A stretch of DNA of 64,000 nucleotides from Gaertneriomyces semiglobifer (lineage: Eukaryota; Chytridiomycota; Chytridiomycetes; Spizellomycetales; Spizellomycetaceae), in NCBI GenBank assembly GCA_025558075.1, contig JAHLKF010000029.1, positions 62,001 to 126,000 on the forward strand, read 5' to 3'. The position numbers were made by a program, and so were the translations under genes. The notes beneath the pieces were generated by a model. That model had not been told where the DNA came from and did no database searches. It saw nothing but the letters and a program-made list of their open reading frames with translations. Below are positions 1 to 11,157 of the stretch, one piece after another. The stretch's first letter is position 1. Each line of letters begins with the position of its first letter.

Positions 1-11
1 AAAAGATCAAG

Positions 12-3000
12 ATGGCTTCATCACCTATTAGGAAGAGGGACGGATCAAGGGAAGGCCGAACGTCTGACGAACACAAAGAGCCAAAGGATAGACGCCGGTC
101 GTACGATAATACACCATTGCGGAATAGGTCAAGAGACCGTCAAGTATATCAGGACCGACGGCAGTCGAGAGATCGTGAAAGTCGCCTGTCTAGAGATAGG
201 GAAGTATCTACGAGAGACCGACGATTATCTATCCCCTCTCGTGGCACTCCGGATATGCACGACAAAAGATCTTCCCGGCGTCTCTCAAGCCCGAGACGAT
301 CTGCTTCTCCTCGCTCCCGAGCTTCATCTCGAGGGAGACCCCTTTCTCAGGACCATTACAGTCCGCCTCGACCATCGAACGTTGCATTGTCTAGAGATAG
401 GTATGACCACTTTGAACCACGGTCAAGGGAGCGGGACGACTTGTCAAACAACGACAGACCATCTCGGGACCGGAACAGTGGCCCTTCGCGAACAGCCAAG
501 CGACCGCCGAGTAGAGATCGCAACATTGAACGTCCGCAAACGGAAAAGCGACCGCTAAGCAGGGATCGCGACATTGACCGTCCACGAGAGCCAAGGCACC
601 CGCCGCGCAACGAGGACAGTACGCATCGGATGCCCAGTGAAAAGCAGCAGGATGTAAACAAGGATCGTTACGTTGGTTGGTCACGGATAGAGAAGCAATC
701 CCTTAGCAGGGGTCATACTATCGACCGGCCGGCGAGCCGCGAGAGGGACCGTTCGCGAGACGAACGGCGGCTGTCAACGAGGGATCTCGATGCAAAGGCG
801 GATCTGCGTGAGTTGATTTCGAGGAAGCGCCGGGCATCCGAAGAGGTAGAGGCTAGCCGCTCCTCATCCAAATTACAAACGGATCAAACATGTGTCGAGG
901 ACGTGCCAGGCAGGAAACATCACAATGAAGTAGACACTGATAGTCCGAGTAAGCGCTTCAAGGCGGAAAATGGGGATGCAATACGGAAATCGGGCACCCA
1001 GATGCTGTCAGAAGCTAAACCGACAAAAGCGGGGACAGAGGAGGCGGCCGCGTGTGAAACCCCCAAGATTCGTGACTCTTCACCCGAGGAAGGTGAGATC
1101 TCCGAAGAAGGCGATGTTGTTGCTGAGGAAGATAAGCCTACTAAAAGGCCATATGCCGAAAGAGACAACGGACGAGCCAAAGTGGAGGAGAGTAAGCGAC
1201 TTTCCAAGTCTAAAGAGCCGAGCGAGGATGGAGAAATTGTCGCACACGATAGTAAAGTTTCCACAACGCCAAAGCAGGGGACCAACGATAAAGTTAAGCG
1301 TGCTGGAGAACATTCTACATCTGGCAAGGGTCCGGCCATCACACCAAAGGACGCCAAAAAGGAAGCTGTTCGTGTGCGCGATGGTCGCCAATCCGACAAT
1401 CGCACGCCAGATGATGTTGCTCGCGGCAGGTTGTCACCGCGTGGTCGTCAAGTCACGGACGGAACCCCTACTAGAGAACGTGAAGAGTGGCGGGTGCGTC
1501 GTGGCTCTGTTTCCGAAGGTGCCGTTGATCACAGCTCCCAAGACCTGACCCGCAACGGTGATGAACCAGATAGTAATCCGCGTGATGGTCATGACGCAAA
1601 AGCGAAAGGTGGAAAATCGCAGGCTTCTAGTGTAGCTTCTCATCCGTCACCACCGGGAGATAGCTGGACTGCTACACTCGACAACAAGGCTGCTTTGGAC
1701 GAGATATATACCATGCCACCAATCCCGCATCTTACAATGACCAATGGTCATCACTCTCTCAACACCATCATGTCCTCTTTCAAGGGTGCCGGGTCAATCG
1801 AAGCGTACTCTACCGAATCAAACTCAAAGATTGGTGAAGGCACGTTCGGAGTCGTGACGATTGGTATCCATAAACCAACCAATCGAAAAGTTGCACTTAA
1901 GAAGCTTGTCCTACAAGCGAACCAGCAAGGACTCCCAGTAACGTCCGTTCGCGAAATTGCTGCCCTGAAAGCGCTGGACCACCCTAATGTCATCAAGCTT
2001 CTTGACATTGCCGTGGAAAAGAAACCCACAGATCGCGCAAACTACACCATCCCCACGTTCTACATGGCTTTCCCATACATGACGCACGACCTAGCTGGAC
2101 TCCTTCAAAACGCCCAAGTTACCTTAACACCCGCCCAAATCAAGTCGTATATGCATCAACTCCTCAACGGTGTGGCGTATATTCATAAGAAAGGGATCAT
2201 ACATCGAGACATGAAGACAGCAAATATCCTGATCGATGACGGAGGTAACTTGAAGATAGCCGATTTGGGCTTGGCTAGAGCGATAAACAAGGAATTTCCG
2301 ATGACTCCCGGATCCAAAGTCGTGACGCTATGGTATCGTCCTCCCGAATTACTGTTAGATGATAGCAAAGACCCGGTAATGTACGACACCAAAGTGGATA
2401 TGTGGGGTGTGGGTTGTATCTTTGTGGAGATGTGGGACCGATGTGCGCCTTTTCGGGGAGCAACTGTGATGGAGATAGTGTCGCTTGTCTGGAAACTGTG
2501 TGGCAGTCCGTCTGAGGAGTGGATTCGTCGGTTGCCGGAAAACCCGCCCATTGATATGACGGTGAGATGCGAGAGGAGGATACGAGAGCGCTTTGAGCGA
2601 CAGTAAGTGTTGGAGAAGTGTAATCGCCTGCAGACTGTTTCCGACGTATTTTTAACGCCCATATCTCGGTATCAGGTTGGACTACTATACCATCCAACTT
2701 ATCGATCAGTTGCTCGTCATTGATCCCAAGAAGCGTCTCACTGCCAAGGAAGCTCTCGAGCAAACATACTTCAAGGTCGAGCCAGTGATGGCTGTGCCTA
2801 ACACACCCGAGTGAGTTTGCATTTGCGGACAGTCATGGGATCCGAAATTCCCTGAAACTCACAGGGGTTTCTCTCTAGTTTCACGCCTCTACCTACGTCA
2901 CACGAGTTTCTAGTTCAGCAGCGAAACCGAGCACGGGAAACACAGGCAAGTTATATTCCTGGCGGCCGCGTCCCAATTCAAAGGCCAGTTCGTCATTCGG

Positions 3001-3236
3001 ACGTTCTTTGGGACGAACGCAACCAAAACATGATCAGACGAAAATTAGTTAAGGGCATGCAAAGGAGTAGGGACGGGTCGCGGGGGCCAAACGCAGCTCA
3101 GCCGTCCTCGCTGAAGCGATCATGGGACAATAGTCGGGATACGCATGCGCGTTCATCATACACGAGAGATTCGTATTCTAGAGATGCGGACCGGCCTCCG
3201 AAACGCGAGCGTAGAGAATTGATTAGCTATGAGTGA
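12..3236 (+). CDS. CDK9/BUR1-like transcriptional cyclin-dependent kinase with RS-rich N-terminal tail
   Basis: Three exons (12-2602, 2676-2810, 2879-3236) give 1027 residues; both introns are GT..AG and the frames join cleanly. The first 580 residues are dominated by SR/RD/DR dipeptides, as in CDK12/13-type kinases. The kinase domain starts near residue 600 with glycine loop GEGTFGVV, then a PVTSVREI helix (PITALREI-like), DLAGLL, HRDMKTANILI, and a T-loop with VVTLWYRPPELLL. These are hallmarks of CDK9/BUR1 and CDK12/CTK1, which phosphorylate the RNA polymerase II CTD and elongation factors in the nucleus. HRDMK and DLAGLL favour CDK9/BUR1; the RS tail resembles CDK12. The ATG lies only 11 nt inside the window, so an upstream exon cannot be excluded. 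The C-terminal tail after the kinase is again RD/SRD rich. Confidence 0.9.
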
Positions 3237-3432
3237 CGGCTTGCCTAATAACATACACCCGTGCCCGGACAGGCTTGAAGGAAAGCTAATGCGATGACTG
3301 CGATCAGCAATTGAGTAAATATTGAGAGTGAGGCAGCCGACTGGGTCCACACACAAGAACTCTATTTTACATGCAAAGCGAAACTAGATACAGCGAACAG
3401 CACGACAGACACAGCACTTCCTTTCAAGCAAT

Positions 3433-4904
3433 TCAAACGTAGTCCTTCTTCAGAAGCTTGGCAATTGTCTGCAATTGAATGTTGCTCGTGCCTTCGTAAA
3501 TGGCACCAATTTTGGCATCCCTGTAGAACTTCTCCAATGGGAACTCGCGAGTGAAGCCAACACCGCCAACCCACTCGATTGCCTTACTGGCAGTCTTTTC
3601 GGCAACCTGGGATGCGTATAGTTTGGCCATGGCTGCTTCCTTGACAAAGTTTTGTCCGGATTCCTTAAGGCGCGCGGCGTTGTAAGTCAAAAGACGAGCT
3701 GCCTCGATCTCGGTAGCGATCTGGGCAACCTGATGCTGAACTCCCTGGAAGTCGGCAATGGCCTGTCCGAACTGCTTGCGCTGGTGGATGTATGGCAATG
3801 CCTCGTCGAAAGCACCCTGGGCGAGACCGATCATTTGGGCGGCAATACCAACACGACCTTCGTTGAGGATCTCGATGGCATATTTGTAACCCTTTCCAAC
3901 CTCTCCGAGAATGTTCTCTGCGGGGACTTCGAGGTCATCAAAAGACAGGGCGCATGTGGAAGAAGACTTGATACCGAGCTGAGAAGACAACAAAACGCTC
4001 ATTAGTAACGGCTATGCTGGGGCAACAAAACTTCGCGGTCTGCTCGCACCTTGATCTCCTTCTTAGCAATCTGCACACCCATGTCTTTCTCAACGATAAA
4101 GCAAGTGATTCCCTTGTAGCCCTTGGAGGGGTCCACATTGGCGAACACCAAGAAGATATCTGCCTCATATGAGTTGGTAATCCACATCTTGCCACCGTTG
4201 ATGATGTACTTGTCGCCCTTTTTCTCTGCACGCGTTTGCAAGGCAAAGGCGTCACTTCCGGAGCCAGCTTCGGAGAGACAGAAGCAACCAACGGTGTCAG
4301 TAGCGAGACGTGTGAGGTACTTTTCCTTTTGCGCCGTGGTTCCGTATTCGCGAATGAGGGTATTGACTAAAGTATTCTGAACGTCACAAGCGACGGAGAC
4401 AGAGGGGTCAATCTTGGCCAGCTCCTCGACGACCAAAATCGCGGACATGAAAGAGGCGCCTGCTCCTCCGAGTTCAGTATCTGTCTCAACACCCATGAAC
4501 TAATGAGGAAACGCGTTAGCTGCAGTGTTTAGACTGCTGGGGTCGATGTGACGCACATCGAGCAAAGGAGTATGGAATTACGCACTCCTTGCTCAAAAAG
4601 ACCCTTGATGACCGTCTTGTCCATCATCTCCTTCTCGTCCATCTCGTGCACCTTTGGCTTGACAACCTCGTTGGCGAAACGGGCGACAGCCTCACGCATC
4701 ATCAACTCATCGTCAGTAAGAGTGTGAAGAGACGGAATCGCACTCCTGCGGATGGAGCTGGTGGCGAAGGTCCTAATATGTACTGTCAGAAACACTGTTT
4801 TGTGTAGGAACGAAGCATTCTGCACGATCTGACGCTTACCTTGCTCCAAAGCGGGCGGGTTGGATGCACCGGGCGATCCTGCTTACGTTGCGTACAGCAG
4901 ACAT
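3433..4904 (-). CDS. ACADSB: Short/branched-chain acyl-CoA dehydrogenase, mitochondrial
   Basis: Four exons on the minus strand (4904-4840, 4772-4586, 4499-4050, 3978-3433) give 415 residues. The N-terminus is a likely mitochondrial presequence rich in Arg, Ala and Ser and lacking acidic residues. The mature part carries the acyl-CoA dehydrogenase fold: a middle domain with [13 protein letters not shown] and WITNS, and a C-terminal domain with [16 protein letters not shown] and [10 protein letters not shown], where the Glu of YEGT is the catalytic base. The pattern fits human ACADSB (2-methylbutyryl-CoA dehydrogenase) better than the straight-chain enzymes. Expected role: an FAD-dependent step of isoleucine/branched-chain acyl-CoA breakdown in the matrix, passing electrons to ETF. 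Intron 3 holds a TACTAAT-like branch site. It is convergent with the upstream kinase gene, with about 200 nt between them. Confidence 0.92.
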
Positions 4905-5249
4905 TCTTTGAATCAAGCCGACGAGGGTATGGACGTGGGAGCTGGGATCTGCGAGTGGTGGTGGTGGTGGTGGAACTGAAGGAGGTGAACGTTGGATGGC
5001 TTCTTTATAAAGTTGTGTTGGAGGCAAGTGAGGCGATACCAAAGTGACTTGCGTGACTAACCTTCTAATAAACTCACTCGACAAGTGACTTGAGACCCGA
5101 CACAGGACCTTGCGCTGTTTAACCGCCTCATCCGGTTCTGTCCGCGACGCATGGGACTATGAGGATCACGTGGCCTTGCTGACGTATATTTACATAATCA
5201 CATTCGAGTGACGTGCTTGGGTAATCATATTTCTTTTCACTTGAGAGCC

Positions 5250-5257
5250 TATAAAAA
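5250..5257 (+). promoter_or_regulatory. TATA box (TATAAAAA)
   Basis: A clean TATAAAAAGGG sits 72 nt upstream of the ATG at 5322 on the plus strand. No annotated gene starts nearby, so it either drives the small candidate gene at 5322-5499 or is fortuitous. Confidence 0.4.
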
Positions 5258-5321
5258 GGGACCTGCGTTTCTCCAGCACTCTTTGTTTGCGAGAGATGAT
5301 CTTGTTCGAACTTGAGTAGGC

Positions 5322-5499
5322 ATGGCGCACATCTGCAAGCAAGGTATGTACTGGATCCCGGGTAGATATAGCACATATGGAAGATAGGACGCTGATCGAG
5401 GATGATAACAACTCGACTCCTGACCCTTCGTGGGATGAGGACCAACTATTATATACACCAAGATCGTTGAGATCCGCGTCATACATTGGAAGAAAGTGA
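5322..5499 (+). CDS. Candidate mini-protein downstream of a TATA box (weak)
   Basis: The ATG at 5322 opens seven codons that end in a good donor (GTATGT at 5344). Splicing to an AG at 5382-5383 gives a 45-residue hydrophilic product ending at the TGA at 5497-5499, without internal stops. The intron would be only 40 nt, shorter than others in this window. Unspliced, the frame closes after about 22 codons. No homologue is recognised. The only support is the TATA box and the open spliced frame. Confidence 0.2.
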
Positions 5500-5741
5500 T
5501 TCGTAACTCTTCAAAGGCCGTTTGACTAATGACGTCTCTGCGAACTAGATCTGATCTGATTGTCTGAATCCTCAAGTCACACCTGCCGTGTAGTAGGATT
5601 CACACAGTTGATGTTATTTTGCGTGTGGATGTCGTTGATTTTGGAGAGTTAGGAAAAGAATGTGCAGGAGCGAGAGCGGGTCCACCACTGGCACAGCCGA
5701 TGATGATCTTTTGATTCCAGAATTCAACCATGTTGGTTCTT

Positions 5742-6086
5742 TCATAAACTACAATTCCCTGATGGCTTTGTGGTGGGCCTCGCCTCTGCTACGTACTTTT
5801 CGCATATGTTTATAATGAATACAATATTACTTTGTGCGTATACGTCAAGCGACTCCGCGATATTCTGTAAAGTGGTTTTTGAGAAGTAACGCTGAAGCCC
5901 TATCTCAGGTCCCATAGCGGAACTTCTTTTTCGCACGATCTCATTAAACTTTCCCACATAATTTGGACCTACTTTAACGAAACTGATATCAAGCTCAGCT
6001 CGCAGCTTTACAGGCCAGTTTCCACCTCCCCTTGAGGATGCGCCTTCAGTGACCTGTGGCTGTCTTTCCACATTCGGTTTTCCCAC
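5742..6086 (-). other. Unexplained open reading stretch, no ATG
   Basis: An open minus-strand frame of 114 codons reads like protein in its second half (alternating hydrophobic and charged residues around AESLDVYAQSN and IINICEKYV). It begins immediately after a TGA with GTG and no in-frame ATG near its start. I found no splice junction that links it to the neighbouring open stretch 6320-6123 without a stop. It could be the last exon of a gene whose other exons I did not find, or chance. Confidence 0.2.
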
Positions 6087-6458
6087 TCAATCGCAGTAAC
6101 GGGTTGGCTAGGAGATGCCGCGTCAGGCACTTGGCCCAAACGTGAGTTCTTTGAAACGTTCACCGAAGCCGTAGAGCACGAAGAAGGCTACCTGGATAAT
6201 TGATGCGGGATGCCTGTACTGTATTGATGAGGCGAAGAGAAATGGAACAACCAATGAATCGCCCGCCTCGCCCCACACAGAGGCTTTAAACTGGAAATGG
6301 GGAACATTGGGAAAGCGCACTCACACAGCAAGTGAAGGGCTGCAAATGGCCGCATTTCAAGTCGTGCTTGGTTTGCGAATAAGAAAACTAGTAATATGTA
6401 TTTGTAATTATGGTTGATTCAATGGTCGTAAGGTCAAACATAACTGGGCGGGCAGTTC

Positions 6459-6890
6459 CTACGGCTCCTTTGCCGAGTGCGTTCCATTTCGTGAGCGCGA
6501 GAATTGAGTCACCTTCTGCTCAAGTTCCGAATCCGCAAACAACTCTACAAGGTACCAAAAAGCCACACAAGCGGCATTGAAGTCAGCAAGATCATCGCTG
6601 ATATCGAGTGGGAAAACAGACACTGACTGGCGGCAAAACCGTGTATGTCATTCGGCTGGTCTTCAAGTACTCGCTGCATGAAAAACGAGAGAATGCTTTT
6701 GATCTCTGGATGCGTTCGCAAATACTGCTCGTTTTCTACACGAAGTTGGATCTACTTTGAGGATGCATTAAGCGCAAAGTCAACAGAACACGCAGAAATA
6801 TGGATCAACCTTGTCGCCGTTAAGCTTTTTTTGCATCGCATCGTCCAGAACATCATCCGAAGGTGGACGAGCAAGCGCTTCTAATGACAT
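6459..6890 (-). CDS. RIIAD1-like RIIa-domain (dimerisation/docking) protein, probably flagellar
   Basis: Three short exons (6890-6810, 6751-6624, 6597-6459) give 115 residues. Exon 2 encodes a clear RIIa-type motif: KIQLRVENEQYLRTHPEI, followed by SFFMQRVL and DIHGFAAS. This lines up with the RIIAD1 pattern (KIQ.R..NE.YLRTH.E...LI..F...L...P.NI..FAA). RIIa domains form a four-helix dimer that docks onto AKAP-type helices, and RIIAD1 relatives are associated with sperm tails and cilia. In a fungus this points to a zoospore flagellum. The first donor (GTTGAT) is non-consensus and the final exon is the least certain, because the second junction rests only on GT..AG and an open frame. It lies 464 nt downstream of the zinc-finger/WWE/RING gene on the same strand. 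Confidence 0.55.
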
Positions 6891-7354
6891 CTTGGGCTTT
6901 AAATCAACTCGGCAGCGCAGTTAGTCGCATAATAACTTGTTGTTGCTCTTGTTTACGAGTGCTGTCGACCGCGACGCGCGAGTCGGAGCTGAGTCAGCAA
7001 ATCAATAAATGGCCAGAACAGTCTCTCGCTCAACAAACAGCAAGCTCGTCCAATTGGCAAACAAGGTACGATAAAGCACTCTTACAATTCAGTGTTGTGT
7101 TGAGCTGGGCCCTGTTCATTTTCCAAGAATTGCTGTATTCTGTTGGTGAGATTATATTTAATGCACTAGAGTTTGTGGTAAAGCACAAAACCCATGAGCT
7201 GTCCTCTCTGACGCGCAAATGTAAGGCAAATGCTCCAACGATCGAAGGGTTTGGGGAATGCTAGTGTTTATCCCGAAACGATCAACATTATGTTCATCAG
7301 CAAGATACAGCAGACCACTATTACAAGCGCCCTAGCTTGCTTCTTCATGATCCC
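6891..7354. other. Intergenic, with a plus-strand open frame of doubtful status
   Basis: A plus-strand frame from the ATG at 6884 to 7264 (126 codons) includes one hydrophobic stretch. Its start overlaps the antisense ATG of the RIIAD1-like gene, and it has no recognisable domain. I see no other feature here. Confidence 0.35.
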
Positions 7355-8209
7355 TCAAGGATCAACGCTTTTGAAGCACACAGGACAAGAGCCCCGCAAG
7401 CTTACGTACGAAACGATGCACTGTTTGTGAAAGTAATGGCCAGAGCAGACCTTTAACTTGACCGCCTGGTACCCGCCGGTTTGTTCTTCGTCATCCGCAA
7501 ACTTCTCTTGGCAGATTACGCAACGGTCGTCCTTGTCAATGGCGGTTCGGTCCACCGCTTGCACTCCCCGACTATTATCTCGACGGCGAGCCAGGCGAGT
7601 TTTGCCCGTGTAGTTGTTTCGCTGGTAAAAAAGGTTTTGCACGTAGTCAAAATGAAACGTGTAGGTTGGCTCCAGTGAGAAAAAGGAGCCGTGCCTTAAA
7701 GAGGTTTGGCTTGTTCCCGCCTGGTATTCGCTCTCAATGTGTCTCGAGGTCGGTAGGTCGTACGGAATCCACTTGAAAAAATGGATCAGTGCCTCGCACG
7801 TAACGATGAGTGTTGATTGGAGTCATACTTGAGAACTATTGATGGCCCATTCCCAGTGACAGCTGATATCCTTGGCGGAAACTCGAAAGTGATTACACAT
7901 GCTGCAAGCGATTACTTCATTCTAGAGTGCGTGGTTTGCAAGTTGAATGCCGATCTGGGAGTGTCCGAGAGAAAGTAGGGGAGGGCTGTACACACCAAGT
8001 TGAGGTACGAGCAGGTGTCACACGTCCAAACTCCATTGGCGCCGGATGGTAAGAGACAAACCTCGCAGAATGTGCTGCCATGCTATTTTCCAGTATCAGC
8101 CTGAGCCAGCTTTTGAACTACTTCTGTGAACTTCACTGTATCTTACCGAATTATTGAACGTGCATGCCGAGCACGCCCACAGGTCACCGTTAGCGAAGGT
8201 GGCACTCAT
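7355..8209 (-). CDS. NZF-NZF-WWE-RING protein, predicted ADP-ribose-linked E3 ubiquitin ligase
   Basis: Four exons (8209-8147, 8082-7996, 7921-7829, 7771-7355) with in-phase introns of 57-74 nt give 219 residues. Two RanBP2-type zinc fingers come first, each split by an intron. Finger 1 has W11, C13, C16, N20, C27, C30; finger 2 has W40, C42, C45, N49, C56, C59. Both match W-x-C-x2-C-x3-N-x6-C-x2-C exactly. Finger 1 has the Thr-Phe pair typical of ubiquitin-binding NZF fingers. Residues about 71-145 fit a WWE domain (HWEW, then WIPYD, IE..Y, SL, TYTFHFDYVQ, YTGKTRLARR); the known WWE ligand is iso-ADP-ribose. A RING-H2 closes the protein (C165, C168, C190, H193, H196, C199, C210, C213). RING plus WWE occurs in RNF146 and Deltex, which ubiquitinate poly-ADP-ribosylated or Notch-pathway targets; the function here is inferred. 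Confidence 0.8.
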
Positions 8210-8613
8210 CCTGGGTTTGGAACGCAGGTTTCAGGCTCGAGCGAAGAGAGCTGAAGCAGCCGTCAAAATCGCCAACCTGTTGGTCCAGAGGACGCTCTGT
8301 GGGATTAGTATCAGGCCGTCGCTTAAGAGTTACGGCACTAGCTCCCCATGCGTGCCCGTGCGAAAATTAGGGTCCTGGCCCGCTGTCGCTGACGAAGAAG
8401 CCAGGGCGAGTCAGTTGCATTGACAGGTAGCTGACAGAGGCTTTGCTACAAATGGCTTTAAAGCCAAGCTGACAATGAGACTTTTCTTGTAAGTAGAACC
8501 GTTTACCTTCTTCATTGAGAAAGAGCCAACAGCTGAGAAAATCAAAACTGATGGCACATAGGCATCTATTAAGTATCCAAAACTGTCCCTAAGCTTCAAT
8601 AAACATATGTGAT
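8210..8613. other. Intergenic, nothing recognised
   Basis: About 400 nt between the stop of the MFS transporter and the start of the WWE-RING gene (both minus strand). It should contain the promoter of the latter. No further feature is visible. Confidence 0.5.
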
Positions 8614-10513
8614 CTACACATCCTTCGATTCCGTCCCTTTCTTTGTTGCATCTCCCATAGTGTCCTCGCCCACTTCGTCCTTCAGAAGAATTCGCTTTCT
8701 AGTGAACGACTCTTTGTACTCTTTCACACCAAGTGCTATTATGAAGATGCTTCCAGCAAGGGGAATCAGCACTTTGAATGCGATACTCAAACTCTCCACA
8801 ACCGCACGCATAACATCGCTTCGCAGCGGTTCAGGATACGTGTGCACCAATTCCATTTCTCTGTTCACTTCCTCGAAGCTCTTAGAAGGAGCGTAGTCGG
8901 CCAGCTTGTCTGCAAGGACATTGTTGAAAGTAGTGCCAACAACGGCAAGACCAATCACTCCGCCAAGTTGCTGAGAAAAGTTGACCAAGGCGGTTGCGAC
9001 AGCGATATTTGAAAGTGAGACGGACGCTTGAACACCGATGATCCGCGCTTGAATCATCGTTCCGATACCGGCACCGGCGAGGATCAAGTAGCCGATTCGC
9101 ATGCCATTATTGGAACCCTCGTCAAGTGTGGAGATCATGCCGCATCCAACCGTGAGCAGAACGGATCCGATGAAAAAGGTAAACTTGTACCTGCCCAAAC
9201 GGGACATAGACTGGCCTCCTGCAATGGAGAACAGGGAGACGCTGAGGATCAGCGGGATGCATTTGATGCCCGCCTCAGTTGCGGATGCGCCGGTGACAAC
9301 TTGGAAATAGATACTATGACATTCGTAGGTTAGCAGATACCCCCAACTCAATAGCACGAACTTCGAATATGTACCTAATGAAGTAAACCATGGCAAAAAA
9401 GTTGGCGCCCAAGCAAAATGCGATCAACTGGATAAGGATGACACTCCAGTTCTCAAAAACGCCGCCGGGAATAACAGGCTCCTTTGCAATATTCCTTTCC
9501 ACATATATAAAGGCGATGATGGTTGCCGCACCGACAATGAACAACGCGATAGTTTGCGGTGCATCCCAGTCCCAGTCGCTCCCGCCCAGTTGAAGAGGTG
9601 TCAAAATAAGGGACGTACCAATGATCAACAGTGGGGTACCAAGGTAGTCGATGCGGCCGAACTTTTGCCTCAATGGAGCTTTCGGGCTCGGAATGTCGAG
9701 TACAAAGTAGATTACGGTACAAACCAAGGCGCCAAGAGGGAGATTGATCCAGAAGCACCACCTCCAGCCCACGCCGTCAGTAAAAGCACCGCCAATGAGC
9801 GGGCCAACCACACTCGAAACGCCAAAGATGGCTCCGAAAATGCCCTGGTACTTTCCACGATCTCTGAAACTAACCAAATCTGTCACGATGATAAGAATCA
9901 TGGCGAAGATGCCTCCTCCGCCGACACCAGCAATGGCACGGCCGATGATCAGCATGGTCATGGATTGGGCAGCACCGCAGAGGGCAGACCCGATCAGGAA
10001 GATAAAAAGAGCGGAGAGAAATGTTGGTTTACGTCCAAAGATGTCGGCAAGCTTGCCATAAGTCGGTGTGCAGGCAGTCGTGGACAACATGAATGCAGTT
10101 CCTATCCAAGCAACTTGCTGAAATGCGCCGAACTCCATAGCTATCCGCGTCGTGGCCGTTGAAACGATCGTCTGGTCTAAAGCAGCCAAGAATAATGCCA
10201 TGGCCAGGGCGCAGAATACGAGGATAAATTGCCCTCGATTTAGCGGATGGGCTACATATCCAACGTTCTTTGCCGGGGGAGCGGCGCCTTTCTCCACGTC
10301 TTCAATGCGAACCGGTTCCTCGCCGTCATTTATTGTCAAAGCATAATCGGATCCTTTCGCCTGCACGTCGACCGTCGTTGGCTTGGGTGGTTCAGTCGAT
10401 GATGCCAAAGCCGAGGGCATCACGCCAACGCTATTTGCATCGGCTGGAATTGATACTTTCATTTCGTCGACGTCTGCCAAAGGCTTTGTGGTTTCGCTAT
10501 TGGGAGGGGCCAT
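8614..10513 (-). CDS. MFS drug:H+ antiporter of the 14-TM (DHA2) type
   Basis: Two exons (10513-9375 and 9313-8614) give 612 residues. A roughly 100-residue hydrophilic N-terminus precedes the first membrane segment. DHA motifs are present: LDQTIVSTA in TM1, GKLADIFGRKP after TM2, GRAIAGVGGGG, and the antiporter motif C region SSVVGPLIGGAFT. The second exon continues with further hydrophobic segments, including SIAFKVLIPLAG near the end. Family members export toxins, drugs or siderophores from the plasma membrane or vacuole using the proton gradient; the substrate cannot be read from the sequence. Upstream in-frame codons reach 10558, but the first ATG is at 10513, so I start there. It is divergent from the barrel protein at 11158. 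Confidence 0.9.
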
Positions 10514-11157
10514 CTTGTCGGGGTCAGCAGAAGCACGTCGGGTGAGGGTACCCAGCAAAGGACAGGCGGACTACTTCTTATATGCAACAAAGTGCGGACA
10601 CGGATAACACTGGCTGAACTGTTCGAATCTTTGAAATTATTTCGGAGCAGTCATTGGAAAGTCATACTCAGTGATGCAAAAAGAAGGGTGGGACAAGCAG
10701 AAAAAGCGCTAAGCAGGTTGAAGGCCACAAGAACAATCTGACAAATCCGAAATGACTGCACTTGCTGCCTGCGATGAACGCCATGGTCCATTCCCCGCGC
10801 CCACGGCCATGGTCGCCTGGCGAGAATGAAATAAACGGAATTCCCCACGAACAAGAATGTCAACCGATGGGATTATTTTGCTCATGAGTCGAGTGAATCC
10901 AGTGACGACGGCCCCTTTCGCAACGGTTCAAGAAAGAGCGCGGCACCCCCATTTTTATTTTTTCCGGGAAGCGACACTGACGTGTGAAGGCACAGTCATA
11001 GAGTTGCCTGGCCCAGTCATCGTAGATGTTTCGGATCACGTACGGGATGGGAGTGTGAAATGAGACGGGAAAGCCACTCACTCCCTCAATCCCTCAGCTG
11101 TCCCGAAAATCGATTTCTTACCAAACCTCCTCCTTCAATCCAACCAATCATACAATC
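10514..11157. other. Divergent promoter region
   Basis: 644 nt between the ATGs of the MFS transporter (minus) and the alpha/beta-barrel protein (plus). A T-rich run lies near 10950. No gene is seen inside. Confidence 0.5.

Larger units (their letters stand above)
4905..6458. other. Sparse intergenic stretch with weak ORFs
   Basis: About 1.5 kb between the acyl-CoA dehydrogenase start and the RIIAD1-like stop. It holds a good plus-strand TATA box at 5250, a possible mini-gene downstream of it, and two minus-strand open stretches (6320-6123 and 6086-5742). Both of these begin right after a stop codon and lack an ATG. No known domain was recognised in any of them. Confidence 0.5.

Noticed and set aside
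6123..6320. Minus-strand frame with hydrophobic stretch
   Set aside because: Begins directly after a stop without ATG, and no splice to 6086-5742 keeps the frame open.
6884..7264. Plus-strand 126-codon frame
   Set aside because: Overlaps the start of the RIIAD1-like gene on the other strand, has no recognisable domain, and contains a Cys-rich CCCSC patch typical of chance.
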